This document shows, piece after piece, positions 27,050 through 35,415 of a stretch of DNA of 64,000 bases. Source of the stretch: JACJXF01 sp038316435 (GTDB lineage Bacteria; Bacteroidota; Bacteroidia; Bacteroidales; GCA-2748055); contig JBBQAQ010000002.1 in assembly GCA_038316435.1 (NCBI GenBank), positions 1 through 64,000 on the forward strand, written 5' to 3'. The notes under the pieces are model-generated. The model was not told the DNA's origin. It did not search any database and saw nothing but the letters and a program-made list of their open reading frames with translations. How positions within the stretch are numbered: the first letter of the stretch is position 1; each line of letters starts with the position of its first letter. The position numbers and the translations under genes were made by a program.

Positions 27050-28738
27050 ATGAGAAGATTTGCTGAAGTATTTTTTCTTTTTTTACTTTTTCTTTCATCA
27101 GTGGCAAATTCCCAAAGCCTTCTGAAAGATAAGAAGAATGAATCTATTGATTCGATCCTTTCTACCCGGGGAGAAGCTTACATCGGCATTATCCCATCCG
27201 CCCGGAAATCCTTTCAAATTCAATTACCAGAACTTGCACCTGCAAAAGTGACTGATTCACTGATCTATTTCTTCGTGAACAAGGATATGTTTAGTAAAAT
27301 CCTTGAGACAGGTCTTAATTATCAGGTTTATACCGCACCTTCAATGCTTGGATTCGTTAAAATGGCAACTTCCCTTGATGAAGTGCTGAATGGTCAGGCA
27401 TATCCCACTTATCAGCAGTATCTTGATCTGATGGAGCGATTCAGTAACAATTATCCTGAACTTTGTAAAATCGATACCATTGGATATTCAATTAATGGAA
27501 GGCTGATTCTTGCTGCACGCCTCCATCGTGGTCAGTTTAAGGATGGTGAAAGGCCAGTAGTTTTTTATTCCTCTACCATGCATGGAAATGAAGTAATTGG
27601 ATACTCACTCATGCTAATGCTCATCAATGATTTTCTTGTTAATTCCGAAAATTCTCCACAGATTTCTTCAATACTCGATGATTTGGAGGTGATCATTAAT
27701 CCTTTATCAAATCCTGATGGCACTTACTTTCTAAGTGATACCAGTTTTTTTGGAAACAAAAGATCTAATTTAAATAATATTGATCTGAACCGTAATTTTC
27801 ATGATGTCCGTTCATTGATAAAATACACTTATCAGGGTTTGCAGAAGGAAAACCTGGCAATGGTAAAGTATATGGAGAAAAACAGACCAAATATGTCTGC
27901 AAATTTTCATGCCGGTGCAGAAGTATTAAATTATCCATGGGATTCCTGGGATCCCAATGAAAAGGCACTTGCAGATGAAAATTGGTTTATCGAAATCTGC
28001 AAAGATTATGTGCAAACTGCCAGATCAACTGACATGTCATATCTTCAACTTTATCCGGAGGGCTATGTTTTTGGCTCTATTTGGTATCGGATTGCAGGTG
28101 GAAGACAGGATTTTGTAACTTACAGTTTACATGGAAGAGAAATAACTATTGAGCTTTCTAATGATTTTATTCCTGCAGCATCACAGATACCCGATTTCTG
28201 GACAAAAAATCATTTAGCTCTCATAGATTTGATTGAAAAGGCAAGGTTTGGAGTTCATGGCACAATAATAAATAGCGTGTCGGCAAATCCCATGAAAGCT
28301 AAGATTGAAATCTCAGGATATGATAAAAACGAATCATATATTTTATCAAACCCAGTAACCGGGAAATTCTTCCGCTACCTGCCTGAAGGCGATTATTCTT
28401 TGACGATTACAGCAAGTGGTTACAGGTCTGAAACAATTCGCGTTGAGGTAAATAAAAAAGAAACAACGAATCTGGAAGTCAGGCTTATTCCCATTCATAA
28501 GGAAATTCTGGTTAAAACTATCCCCGGGAAAAATGATCTCGAAATTACTTTAAAAGACGATGATTCAGAGGTGTTTACAGCAGATCTTTATGACCTTTCA
28601 GGTCGGAAAATTCAGGAAAACATTTTTATAGGAAGTTCAGGGACCGTTAAAGGGTTTAAAGCACATGGGATATATATTTTAAAAGTAAAATCAGAGTACC
28701 AACAGATCAGCAGACTAGTATTCTTTCCTTTTCCATAG
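27050..28738 (+). CDS. M14 zinc carboxypeptidase with type IX secretion tail
   Basis: A 562-residue secreted peptidase. A signal peptide (residues 1-21) is followed by a short propeptide-like region. The M14 domain spans about 120-400, with the zinc ligands in STMHGNEVIGYSLML (HxxE) and the His of ANFHAGAEVLNYPWDSW, plus INPLSNPDGTYF, IDLNRNFHD and the catalytic Glu in EITIELSNDF. A CarboxypepD regulatory beta-sandwich follows at about 405-480 (VHGTIINSVSANPMKAKIEI). The end, about 485-562, is a T9SS type A sorting domain (LYDLSGRKIQENIF, GIYILKVKSE). It should be exported by the Sec system and delivered to the surface or medium by the type IX system. Confidence 0.9.
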   Translation: MRRFAEVFFLFLLFLSSVANSQSLLKDKKNESIDSILSTRGEAYIGIIPSARKSFQIQLPELAPAKVTDSLIYFFVNKDMFSKILETGLNYQVYTAPSMLGFVKMATSLDEVLNGQAYPTYQQYLDLMERFSNNYPELCKIDTIGYSINGRLILAARLHRGQFKDGERPVVFYSSTMHGNEVIGYSLMLMLINDFLVNSENSPQISSILDDLEVIINPLSNPDGTYFLSDTSFFGNKRSNLNNIDLNRNFHDVRSLIKYTYQGLQKENLAMVKYMEKNRPNMSANFHAGAEVLNYPWDSWDPNEKALADENWFIEICKDYVQTARSTDMSYLQLYPEGYVFGSIWYRIAGGRQDFVTYSLHGREITIELSNDFIPAASQIPDFWTKNHLALIDLIEKARFGVHGTIINSVSANPMKAKIEISGYDKNESYILSNPVTGKFFRYLPEGDYSLTITASGYRSETIRVEVNKKETTNLEVRLIPIHKEILVKTIPGKNDLEITLKDDDSEVFTADLYDLSGRKIQENIFIGSSGTVKGFKAHGIYILKVKSEYQQISRLVFFPFP

Positions 28739-28822
28739 CGATCCTCAGAAGTCCAAATTGCAGATTTAGTAAGAAAAAAATACAATAATTCTCGCCAAAA
28801 AACGCTTTTAGGGTATAAAGAT

Positions 28823-28830
28823 TATATTTG
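28823..28830 (+). promoter_or_regulatory. candidate -7 box (TATATTTG)
   Basis: TATATTTGCAG matches TAnnTTTG and lies 56 bp before the PafA-like gene. A run CTTTTAGG about 16-20 bp upstream is a weak -33 candidate. Confidence 0.45.
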
Positions 28831-28885
28831 CAGACAATTTCCCCGGAATATTCCGGATTGTTTAATCCTAAAGCACAAAACCCGA

Positions 28886-30520
28886 ATGAGATTTTTATTC
28901 AGTATCACCTTTCTGTTGATTTCCATTACTAACATTTTTTCACAGAATCCTTCGGTAGCTTCCGAAAAACCTAAGCTTATCATAGGCATTGTAGTCTCTG
29001 AAATGCGCTACGATTATCTTAATCGATACTGGGATAAATTCAGTGCAGGTGGATTCAAAAGGCTTGTTGATGGTGGTACAATTTGTAAAAATGCTCATCA
29101 CGATTATCTGATTTCAGAGTCAGGAGAGGGATTTGCTACCATTGCAACCGGCGCTTATCCTGATGTTCATGGAATAGTTTCAGATTTCTGGTACGACAGA
29201 TTACGTGATAAAATAACGAATTGCGTTGCCGATGATAAAGTTTCAACAATTGGCGGAGCCTTTGAGCAAGGAAAGTACTCTCCAAAATCCTTACTGACAT
29301 CGACTTTATCTGATCAGGCCAGAATAGCAGGTCAGTTTAAACCGAAAGTTTTTTCGATTTCTATGGATCCGAAGGCCGCAGTGCTTTCAGGCGGATACTC
29401 TGCCAATGCCGCATACTGGTTTGATACTGAAAAAGGAGGTTGGATAAGCAGTTCATATTATCTCGATAGTCTTCCATCCTGGGTAAGTGATTTTAATTCA
29501 AAGTCATTTTCTGAACTTTATCTCCAAAGATTGTGGGAGCCGTTGTTGCCAATTATTTCATATACTGAGAGTCTGGCAGATGATAACAAATACGAAACAG
29601 GGTTCTCAGGGAATAAGATTTTTCCCTATGATCTTAACAAAATGAGCATGGTTAAGAAAAATCAGCGTAGCTTTGAGCTTCTGAAATCCACACCATTTGG
29701 CAATTCTCTGACAAAGGATTTTGCGATCGCTACAATAGTTAATGAGCAATTAGGAAAAGATAACTACACCGACTGGCTACAAATAGGCTTTCCGGTAACG
29801 GCCTACATCGGAGATAGATTTTCATCCAATTCAATTGAAATTGAAGATACTTACCTAAGACTTGACAAAGACATCGAGCATTTTCTCAACTTTATTGATG
29901 AACAAGTGGGAATGAAAAATGTCCTGATTTATCTGACGGCTGATAATGCTATATCTGAAGACCCTGCTTTTCTAGCTGATCAGGGATTGCCTGTTGGTTA
30001 TTTCAACTACAACAGCGCAATGTCGCTTTTAGGTACTTACCTGAATTTAATTTATGGCAAAGGGGATTGGGTTAAGTTCTACTATGCACAACAAATTTAT
30101 CTCAACCGCGACCTTATTGAGAATTCCAAGATTTCACTGGAGGATTTTCAAAATGTAGTTGCTTCTTTTATGATTCAATTCGAGGGAGTTGCTAATACTT
30201 TGACAGCAACTAACCTGATGACAAATAATTATACCCGTGGTTTTTTCGAGAAAATTCAAAATAGCTATAATCAAAAGCGTTCCGGAGATGTTTTAATTCA
30301 TTTATCCCCAGGCTGGACAGAAAAAGGTACCGATAAACAATATGCATCTTCCTTTCGTTATGATTCACATGTTCCTTTGATTTGGTATGGATGGAAAATC
30401 GGAAGATCCAGTATAATTCGACCGGTATCTGTAACGGATATAATGCCTACAATAGCCGTTTTTCTTGACATTCCAAGAAGCGGAAGCCTTGAGGGAAGCC
30501 TTATTGAGGAGATGTTTTAG
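28886..30520 (+). CDS. PafA-family alkaline phosphatase homologue, probably inactive
   Basis: A 544-residue secreted protein (signal peptide 1-19, ending IFSQ) with the overall PafA alkaline phosphatase fold: RYDYLNRYWDKFSAGGFKRL, ATGAYPDVHGI, YSANAAYWFD and SHVPLIWYG. Compared with the known PafA active site, the metal ligands are mostly lost. D38 becomes Ser38, D305 becomes Ala306, H309 becomes Asp310 and H353 becomes Asn354; only Asp353 (D352) and His495 (H486) remain. The nucleophile Thr79 is Ser79 in SESGEGFA, and the phosphate-contacting Asn100, K162 and R164 positions are also changed. It may be a non-catalytic binding protein, or an enzyme with a rebuilt site. It is followed 125 bp later by a subtilase gene. 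Confidence 0.85.
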   Translation: MRFLFSITFLLISITNIFSQNPSVASEKPKLIIGIVVSEMRYDYLNRYWDKFSAGGFKRLVDGGTICKNAHHDYLISESGEGFATIATGAYPDVHGIVSDFWYDRLRDKITNCVADDKVSTIGGAFEQGKYSPKSLLTSTLSDQARIAGQFKPKVFSISMDPKAAVLSGGYSANAAYWFDTEKGGWISSSYYLDSLPSWVSDFNSKSFSELYLQRLWEPLLPIISYTESLADDNKYETGFSGNKIFPYDLNKMSMVKKNQRSFELLKSTPFGNSLTKDFAIATIVNEQLGKDNYTDWLQIGFPVTAYIGDRFSSNSIEIEDTYLRLDKDIEHFLNFIDEQVGMKNVLIYLTADNAISEDPAFLADQGLPVGYFNYNSAMSLLGTYLNLIYGKGDWVKFYYAQQIYLNRDLIENSKISLEDFQNVVASFMIQFEGVANTLTATNLMTNNYTRGFFEKIQNSYNQKRSGDVLIHLSPGWTEKGTDKQYASSFRYDSHVPLIWYGWKIGRSSIIRPVSVTDIMPTIAVFLDIPRSGSLEGSLIEEMF

Positions 30521-30645
30521 TTTATTGTTCTGGGATCTTGATAAAATTAATATCTGGTTTTATGATAGTAAGCACCTAAATATATTAGAATTGAATTAAC
30601 ATTTTTGTATTTTAGATTGTTTTTTTAACCTGACATTGTAAAATT

Positions 30646-32601
30646 ATGATAAAAAGGTATTCTGGACTTCTCATCTTTACGATATTCTTATTTGCTTCTT
30701 CGAGCCTGTATTCTCAAAACAGGTATTGGGTTTTCTTATCGGATAAAACAGGAGTAAGCTTTGATCCATATTCCTATTTTGATCCTTCAGCAATTCAGAA
30801 AAGACTTGATAAGCACATTTCTTTGTCACAAACTACCGATTTACCTCTGCGTGCTGATTATCTGGAGGAAATTCAGAAAATAACCGGAAACCTTGGGACT
30901 TCAAGCCGTTGGTTTAATGCAGTTTCTGTTCGTGCCGGCAAAAACAACATTGATAAGATTTCAAAATTGCCTTTCGTAGTTGGCATTCAGGAAATTCAAA
31001 TGGTCTCCTCCACGGCTGAAAAACCCTTTAATTCCGATGTTAGCTGGGAAGATGATCAGTTGAGGGAAGCTCAGATTAATGCTTTGGGAGTTAAGTATTT
31101 TGAAGATATGGGAATTGATGGCACGGGAGTGAGAATTGCCATTTTTGATGGTGGTTTTCCCGGAGTGGATACTTCACCGATGTTCCAGCATATTCGCGAA
31201 TCGGGGAGAATAATTGCTACTTGGGACTTCGTTAAAAACACAGAGTTTGTCTATGATTATTCATCCCACGGAACAAGCGTTCTGACCTGTATTGCAGGAA
31301 TAATTGATGATAAGAAATTTGGCCTTGCTCCAGGGGCAGAGTTTCTTCTCGCAAGAACAGAAGTTACACGCGAAGTATTTTCTGAAGAAGAAAACTGGCT
31401 CGCCGCAGTAGAATGGGCAGATAAAAACGGTGCGGATATTATCAGCAGCTCCCTTGGATATACCTTTAAAAGATATTTTCCAAAACAAATGGATGGAAAA
31501 TCGACCCTGGTTACCCGATCTGCAAATTTAGCGGCATCAAAAGGGATGCTTGTTATTAATGCTGCTGGAAATGATGGAGATAAGGACTGGGAAGTGATTG
31601 GTGCACCCGCAGATGCTGATAGCGTATTAAGTATCGGTGGAGTTTCTCCCGATAATGGATATCATATAAACTTTAGTTCTTATGGTCCGACATTCGATGG
31701 CCGGATGAAGCCAAATCTTGTTGCATTTGGAAAAGTTGCTACCTCAAACGATAAAAAAATCAAGCAATCCTTTGGCACTTCCTTCTCAACTCCTTTGGTA
31801 TCAGGGTTTGCAGCTTGTGTGATGCAGATACATCCTGAATGGGACAATATGGAAACATTCAGACAACTTGAAATGTCGGGGCATCTTTATCCCTATTACG
31901 ACTATGCCCATGGGTACGGAGTTCCACAAGCATCATATTTCACACTTGGCAAAACAGAAGCAATACCAACCTTTGCATTCGAAGTTTCTGAAGAGTTTCT
32001 AAAGATTATAACTGTGGTGGATATAAAAGATGATTCAGATATATGGGAGGATGTAGATACTTCCGGATTTGCTGATCTTCAACCATATTACGATAGTATT
32101 TATGCTGACTCTGACGCTGTTGACACTTCATTTTTTAGCGAGGAAGAACTCATTGAAATGCAGACGGCTGCTGAGGAAGCATATTTGCTGGCAGAGGAAG
32201 AAGCCGGGAATTTTGATATTCCAGATTCTGTACTTTTAAATATGACTGATGGTGTCGAGGATGTGTCAGAACAGACTGAATGGCAGGAGGATACTTCATG
32301 GGTAGAAAATCCGGAAGTTGTTGGCGATGAATCTTGGGTTTCAGATTCAACCTGGTATTCGGCTGATGAGTCTGATTACGATTCAGAACCTGATTGGATA
32401 GAACCAAGCACTACCGGGTATCAATTGGATTCAAATTTCTTATATTTCCATATTATCGGTGAGGAATCTCAAAAAATAAAGAGATATGCTCTGGTAAATA
32501 TGCAGTTTGCTGATGAATACACCATCTCATGGGATGATCTCGAAAATGGAGATACTCTGGTGGTATATTACAAAGGCTACACAAATACCTATCATTACTA
32601 G
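30646..32601 (+). CDS. S8 (subtilisin-like) serine peptidase with acidic C-terminal insert
   Basis: A 651-residue secreted protease. A signal peptide (about 1-23, ending LYSQ) is followed by an inhibitor-like propeptide (about 25-125). The catalytic domain has Asp168 in IAIFDGGFPGVD, His208 in SSHGTSV, the oxyanion Asn309 in NAAGND, and Ser379 in GTSFSTPLVSG. After about residue 440 comes a segment of roughly 130 residues very rich in Asp, Glu, Ser and Trp (for example DDSDIWEDVDTSGFADLQP, DTSWVENPEVVGDESW), then a short beta-sandwich end. No type IX sorting tail is evident. Typical Bacteroidota subtilases lack such an acidic stretch. It could bind calcium or keep the protein on the surface. 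Confidence 0.88.
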   Translation: MIKRYSGLLIFTIFLFASSSLYSQNRYWVFLSDKTGVSFDPYSYFDPSAIQKRLDKHISLSQTTDLPLRADYLEEIQKITGNLGTSSRWFNAVSVRAGKNNIDKISKLPFVVGIQEIQMVSSTAEKPFNSDVSWEDDQLREAQINALGVKYFEDMGIDGTGVRIAIFDGGFPGVDTSPMFQHIRESGRIIATWDFVKNTEFVYDYSSHGTSVLTCIAGIIDDKKFGLAPGAEFLLARTEVTREVFSEEENWLAAVEWADKNGADIISSSLGYTFKRYFPKQMDGKSTLVTRSANLAASKGMLVINAAGNDGDKDWEVIGAPADADSVLSIGGVSPDNGYHINFSSYGPTFDGRMKPNLVAFGKVATSNDKKIKQSFGTSFSTPLVSGFAACVMQIHPEWDNMETFRQLEMSGHLYPYYDYAHGYGVPQASYFTLGKTEAIPTFAFEVSEEFLKIITVVDIKDDSDIWEDVDTSGFADLQPYYDSIYADSDAVDTSFFSEEELIEMQTAAEEAYLLAEEEAGNFDIPDSVLLNMTDGVEDVSEQTEWQEDTSWVENPEVVGDESWVSDSTWYSADESDYDSEPDWIEPSTTGYQLDSNFLYFHIIGEESQKIKRYALVNMQFADEYTISWDDLENGDTLVVYYKGYTNTYHY

Positions 32602-32662
32602 AAAACACAAAAACTAAGAACGAATTGCTTTGTTAAAAGAACTAACTATTAATACAAAATAT

Positions 32663-33388
32663 ATGATGAAGTCATTCTTGATTTACCTGATTCTTCCTTT
32701 CCTTTATGTAAGTGTGATCGCGCAGGATGTTGTATTGGATAAGAATGTTGACGAGCAGTACACCGATAAGCGTGGTCCTAATATGCGGCAATACGGACAT
32801 ATTTATGAGGGAATTGGAACCTTTATACCATATAATAATATCTCAGGTGCCAAGGCAGAATTAGGGCGTTCAATGGAGTTTACTTTTGGGTACCGATATA
32901 AATTAAAACTGCTTTCGTTTTATGCTATTGGATTCGATCTGAGTAATCGCTGGCAGAGGTACGGCATCGAATCTGAGGATGGTGTAGCAGTAGACGTTGC
33001 ATTAAACCCTCTATCACAGGCTAGTCAGGTTAAAAGATTGAGCCTTGGAGTATCATCACTGGGTGCGGAAGCATATAACAGGATAAATATTGGTAAGCGG
33101 GGTAATGTATTAGGTAACTACCTCGATATTGGGATAAAAGGGGAGTGGAACTACACTAGGAAATTGTACATTAAGGAGGAAGCAGCAAGCGGGAGTTATT
33201 ATGAAACAAGCAGAACGATTCAGAAGAATCTCAATTTCATTGAAAAATTTTCAACGCTGATCACAGCCCGGATTGGAATAAATAAATTTAGTATTTATGG
33301 CAATTACCGCTTTTCTGATCTGATTGCTTCCGGTTATTCCACACCTGAATTACCTCCACTTACTGCCGGAGTTCAGCTTGCATTTTAG
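32663..33388 (+). CDS. outer-membrane beta-barrel-like protein
   Basis: About 241 residues from the first of two adjacent ATGs (MMKSFLIYLILPFLYVSVIAQ, a signal peptide). The frame opens 11 codons upstream, but those are not signal-like. The mature part shows alternating strand pattern: SMEFTFGYRYKLKLLSFYAI, NIGKRGNVLGNYLDIGIKGE, FSTLITARIGINKFSIYGNY, and a final PPLTAGVQLAF with a C-terminal Phe. This fits a small outer-membrane barrel. It lies 61 bp after the subtilase gene and may be co-transcribed with it. No known family was recognised. Confidence 0.7.
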   Translation: MMKSFLIYLILPFLYVSVIAQDVVLDKNVDEQYTDKRGPNMRQYGHIYEGIGTFIPYNNISGAKAELGRSMEFTFGYRYKLKLLSFYAIGFDLSNRWQRYGIESEDGVAVDVALNPLSQASQVKRLSLGVSSLGAEAYNRINIGKRGNVLGNYLDIGIKGEWNYTRKLYIKEEAASGSYYETSRTIQKNLNFIEKFSTLITARIGINKFSIYGNYRFSDLIASGYSTPELPPLTAGVQLAF

Positions 33389-33422
33389 GAAACGTAAAGA
33401 AACCAGTTCGAAGAGTGGTCGC

Positions 33423-34139
33423 TTATCTTGAAGAACAAAGATCTGCTATAATATCAGGATTTTCTTCAACAGCTGAACCTATAACTATTAGGTCTGCACC
33501 GGATGCAAAGATTTTTTCCGCATCTAAAGCGGTGCGAATTCCTCCACCTACAAGAATTGGTAAAGCTGTATTTTTCCTTACATCCTCGATAATTTTTAAA
33601 GCAACGCTCTTAGCCGCACCGCTGCCGGCTTCAAGATAAATCAACTTCATTCCAAGCATTTCGCCAGCCAGGGCAGTTGCAACAACTATTTCAGGTTTGT
33701 CTGCAGGTATTGGTAAGGTATTACTTATATACTCAACGGAAGTAGTTTTCCCGTTTTCAATAAGGATATAGGCTGTGGGAATTACCTCAATTCCTGATTT
33801 TTTCAGACTTAAGGCGGATATAACATGTTGTCCGATAAGATACTCCGGGTTTCTTCCAGATATTAATGAAAGAAACAATATGCCATCTGCTTTGTCTGAA
33901 ATCTGAATTACATTTCCGGGGAATATCAGCACCGGAATCTGTGTTCTTTGCTTAATAGAAGATATTGTTTCACCTATATTCCCAACCACCAGACTACCTC
34001 CCACGAAAATAAAATCAACACCGCTTTCATTACAGTTTTGTATAATTCGCGCAAGGGAATCCGAAGTATTTCTATCGGGATCGATAAGAATAGCAATACT
34101 CTTCTTCTTTCTCTCTGATATTCTGTTATATAGTGTCAT
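33423..34139 (-). CDS. geranylgeranylglyceryl phosphate synthase family protein
   Basis: A 238-residue TIM-barrel protein of the GGGP synthase/PcrB family, which joins a polyprenyl diphosphate to sn-glycerol-1-phosphate. Visible landmarks are ILIDPDRN at strand 1, DFIFVGGSLVVGN, VLIFPGN, the IYLEAGSGAA substrate loop, VGGGIRTALDAEKIF and VIGSAVEENP. In archaea this makes the first ether bond of membrane lipids; Bacteroidota carry group II members, some shown to be active in vitro. The start shares one base with the stop of the PPTase gene (TAATG), implying translational coupling at the end of the mutY-ssb-gldE-gldD operon. The in vivo product in these bacteria is not settled. Confidence 0.9.
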   Translation of the reverse strand: MTLYNRISERKKKSIAILIDPDRNTSDSLARIIQNCNESGVDFIFVGGSLVVGNIGETISSIKQRTQIPVLIFPGNVIQISDKADGILFLSLISGRNPEYLIGQHVISALSLKKSGIEVIPTAYILIENGKTTSVEYISNTLPIPADKPEIVVATALAGEMLGMKLIYLEAGSGAAKSVALKIIEDVRKNTALPILVGGGIRTALDAEKIFASGADLIVIGSAVEENPDIIADLCSSR

Positions 34140-34768
34140 TATTTGCAGGTCCAGGCGATTGCATATCCATCCATATTCTCATATTGTATCCTGAAATCTT
34201 CAATTCCGTGAATATTCAGAACTCTGCCTTTAATTGATCCGTCTTCTTTAGGTTCGAAAGGGAATATTGATAGGTTTTCTTTAAAGTTAATATCCTGTTT
34301 ATCACATATTTTATACATGGCTTCCTTTGCACACCAGTGAATGTAAAGATGGTATCTTTTCATTTCCGGATCTAATGTTATAAGCTCCTGATGATTAATA
34401 AATTTGGAGCTTATAGTACTGATTTTGTGAGACATATATTCAAGATCGATACCAACTCTTTTTGCCTTACTCATCAATATCGATGTCAGATCATGTGAAT
34501 GCGAAATACTGATATGAAATGTATTTCCCTTAAGAAATGGTTTTCGGAATTCATTGTAAATTATTCTTGAGTCTTTACCCGTCATTTCATTAATCAGAGC
34601 TCTTACACTTAACCATTCAATTTTGCGACTTTCATTTTTAAAACCATCCAAGGTTTCAATCTCATCGGGATCCAGATTAAGTCTTGAAAAAAGGGAGTCA
34701 AAATCTTCCTTAATTTCCCAGATTCCCAGAAGGCAATCATGAATTTCCTTTTTTACAATTACACCCAT
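34139..34768 (-). CDS. 4'-phosphopantetheinyl transferase (Sfp type)
   Basis: About 209 residues from MGVIVKKEIHDCLLGIWEI, the start that best fits the family; an ATG 14 codons earlier (34810) directly follows the gldD stop and is the alternative. It transfers phosphopantetheine from CoA to acyl or peptidyl carrier proteins. Motifs are FHISISHSHDLTSILMS, VGIDLEYM (magnesium-binding Asp and Glu) and HWCAKEAMYKICD (catalytic Lys). Bacteroidota commonly have such a gene in the gldD neighbourhood. It overlaps the downstream GGGP synthase start by one base. No carrier-protein or polyketide cluster is nearby, so a housekeeping role on acyl carrier protein is likely. Confidence 0.9.
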   Translation of the reverse strand: MGVIVKKEIHDCLLGIWEIKEDFDSLFSRLNLDPDEIETLDGFKNESRKIEWLSVRALINEMTGKDSRIIYNEFRKPFLKGNTFHISISHSHDLTSILMSKAKRVGIDLEYMSHKISTISSKFINHQELITLDPEMKRYHLYIHWCAKEAMYKICDKQDINFKENLSIFPFEPKEDGSIKGRVLNIHGIEDFRIQYENMDGYAIAWTCK

Positions 34769-34810
34769 TTTCTGATTTTTATTAAAAAAGCGGGGAGCAA
34801 ATTTACACAT

Positions 34811-35407
34811 TTATTTGTTAACAGATTTCCATTCCAAAGTTTTGATGAAATGCTCAATGTCCTGGCGGACAAATTGAATAACAGGGGCAAGGGAATCCTG
34901 ATTTGGCTGGGTATTAAAATATAGTGACCCTCTTAAAAAATTTGTACTGCTGTCAGTTACAAAAAATTGTATTGAGGATGCTGCGTTTCCTTTGATATCA
35001 TAAAATATGCCATAAACTTTCTTCTCAGGAATGTTTATAAGAGTTTCATCGATAGATTCTGCTTTAATAGTGTGCTTGTACACAAGATCACGACTTTCAT
35101 CGGCATGAACTCCAGGATTCCCATTAATTTTTATATGGGATAGATAAATCCTGCCGGCAAATTGAGGGAATTCAATATTCAGCCATTCGGGCCGCTTTAG
35201 GTTTGAATCTCCGGTTATCTTGGCATAAACAGGATACTCAAAGGAATATCCCCTGGAACATTCATAAAACTGATACTTTTTAACAGGAAAATCGATTCTT
35301 ACATAGTCTTTTTGCTTCGGAGTATATTCCTCTTTGCAGGAAATTACTGAAAGAATCAAAAGAATTATTGAAAGCGCAGACTTAATGGTTTTAAGTGTAA
35401 GTCTCAT
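34811..35407 (-). CDS. gldD: gliding motility lipoprotein GldD
   Basis: A 198-residue lipoprotein. The signal peptide ends at LSVISCKEE, with Cys24 as the lipidation site. The mature N-terminus KQKDYVRIDFPVKKYQ, followed by CSRGYSFEYPVYAKI and RPEWLNIEFPQFAGRIYLSH, is characteristic of GldD. In Flavobacterium, gldD is needed for gliding and for normal function of the gliding/type IX apparatus, although its biochemical role is unknown. It lies 8 bp after gldE in the conserved mutY-ssb-gldE-gldD order. Presence here fits the type IX sorting domain on the M14 peptidase but does not prove that the organism glides. Confidence 0.93.
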   Translation of the reverse strand: MRLTLKTIKSALSIILLILSVISCKEEYTPKQKDYVRIDFPVKKYQFYECSRGYSFEYPVYAKITGDSNLKRPEWLNIEFPQFAGRIYLSHIKINGNPGVHADESRDLVYKHTIKAESIDETLINIPEKKVYGIFYDIKGNAASSIQFFVTDSSTNFLRGSLYFNTQPNQDSLAPVIQFVRQDIEHFIKTLEWKSVNK

Positions 35408-35415
35408 AGGTTTAA

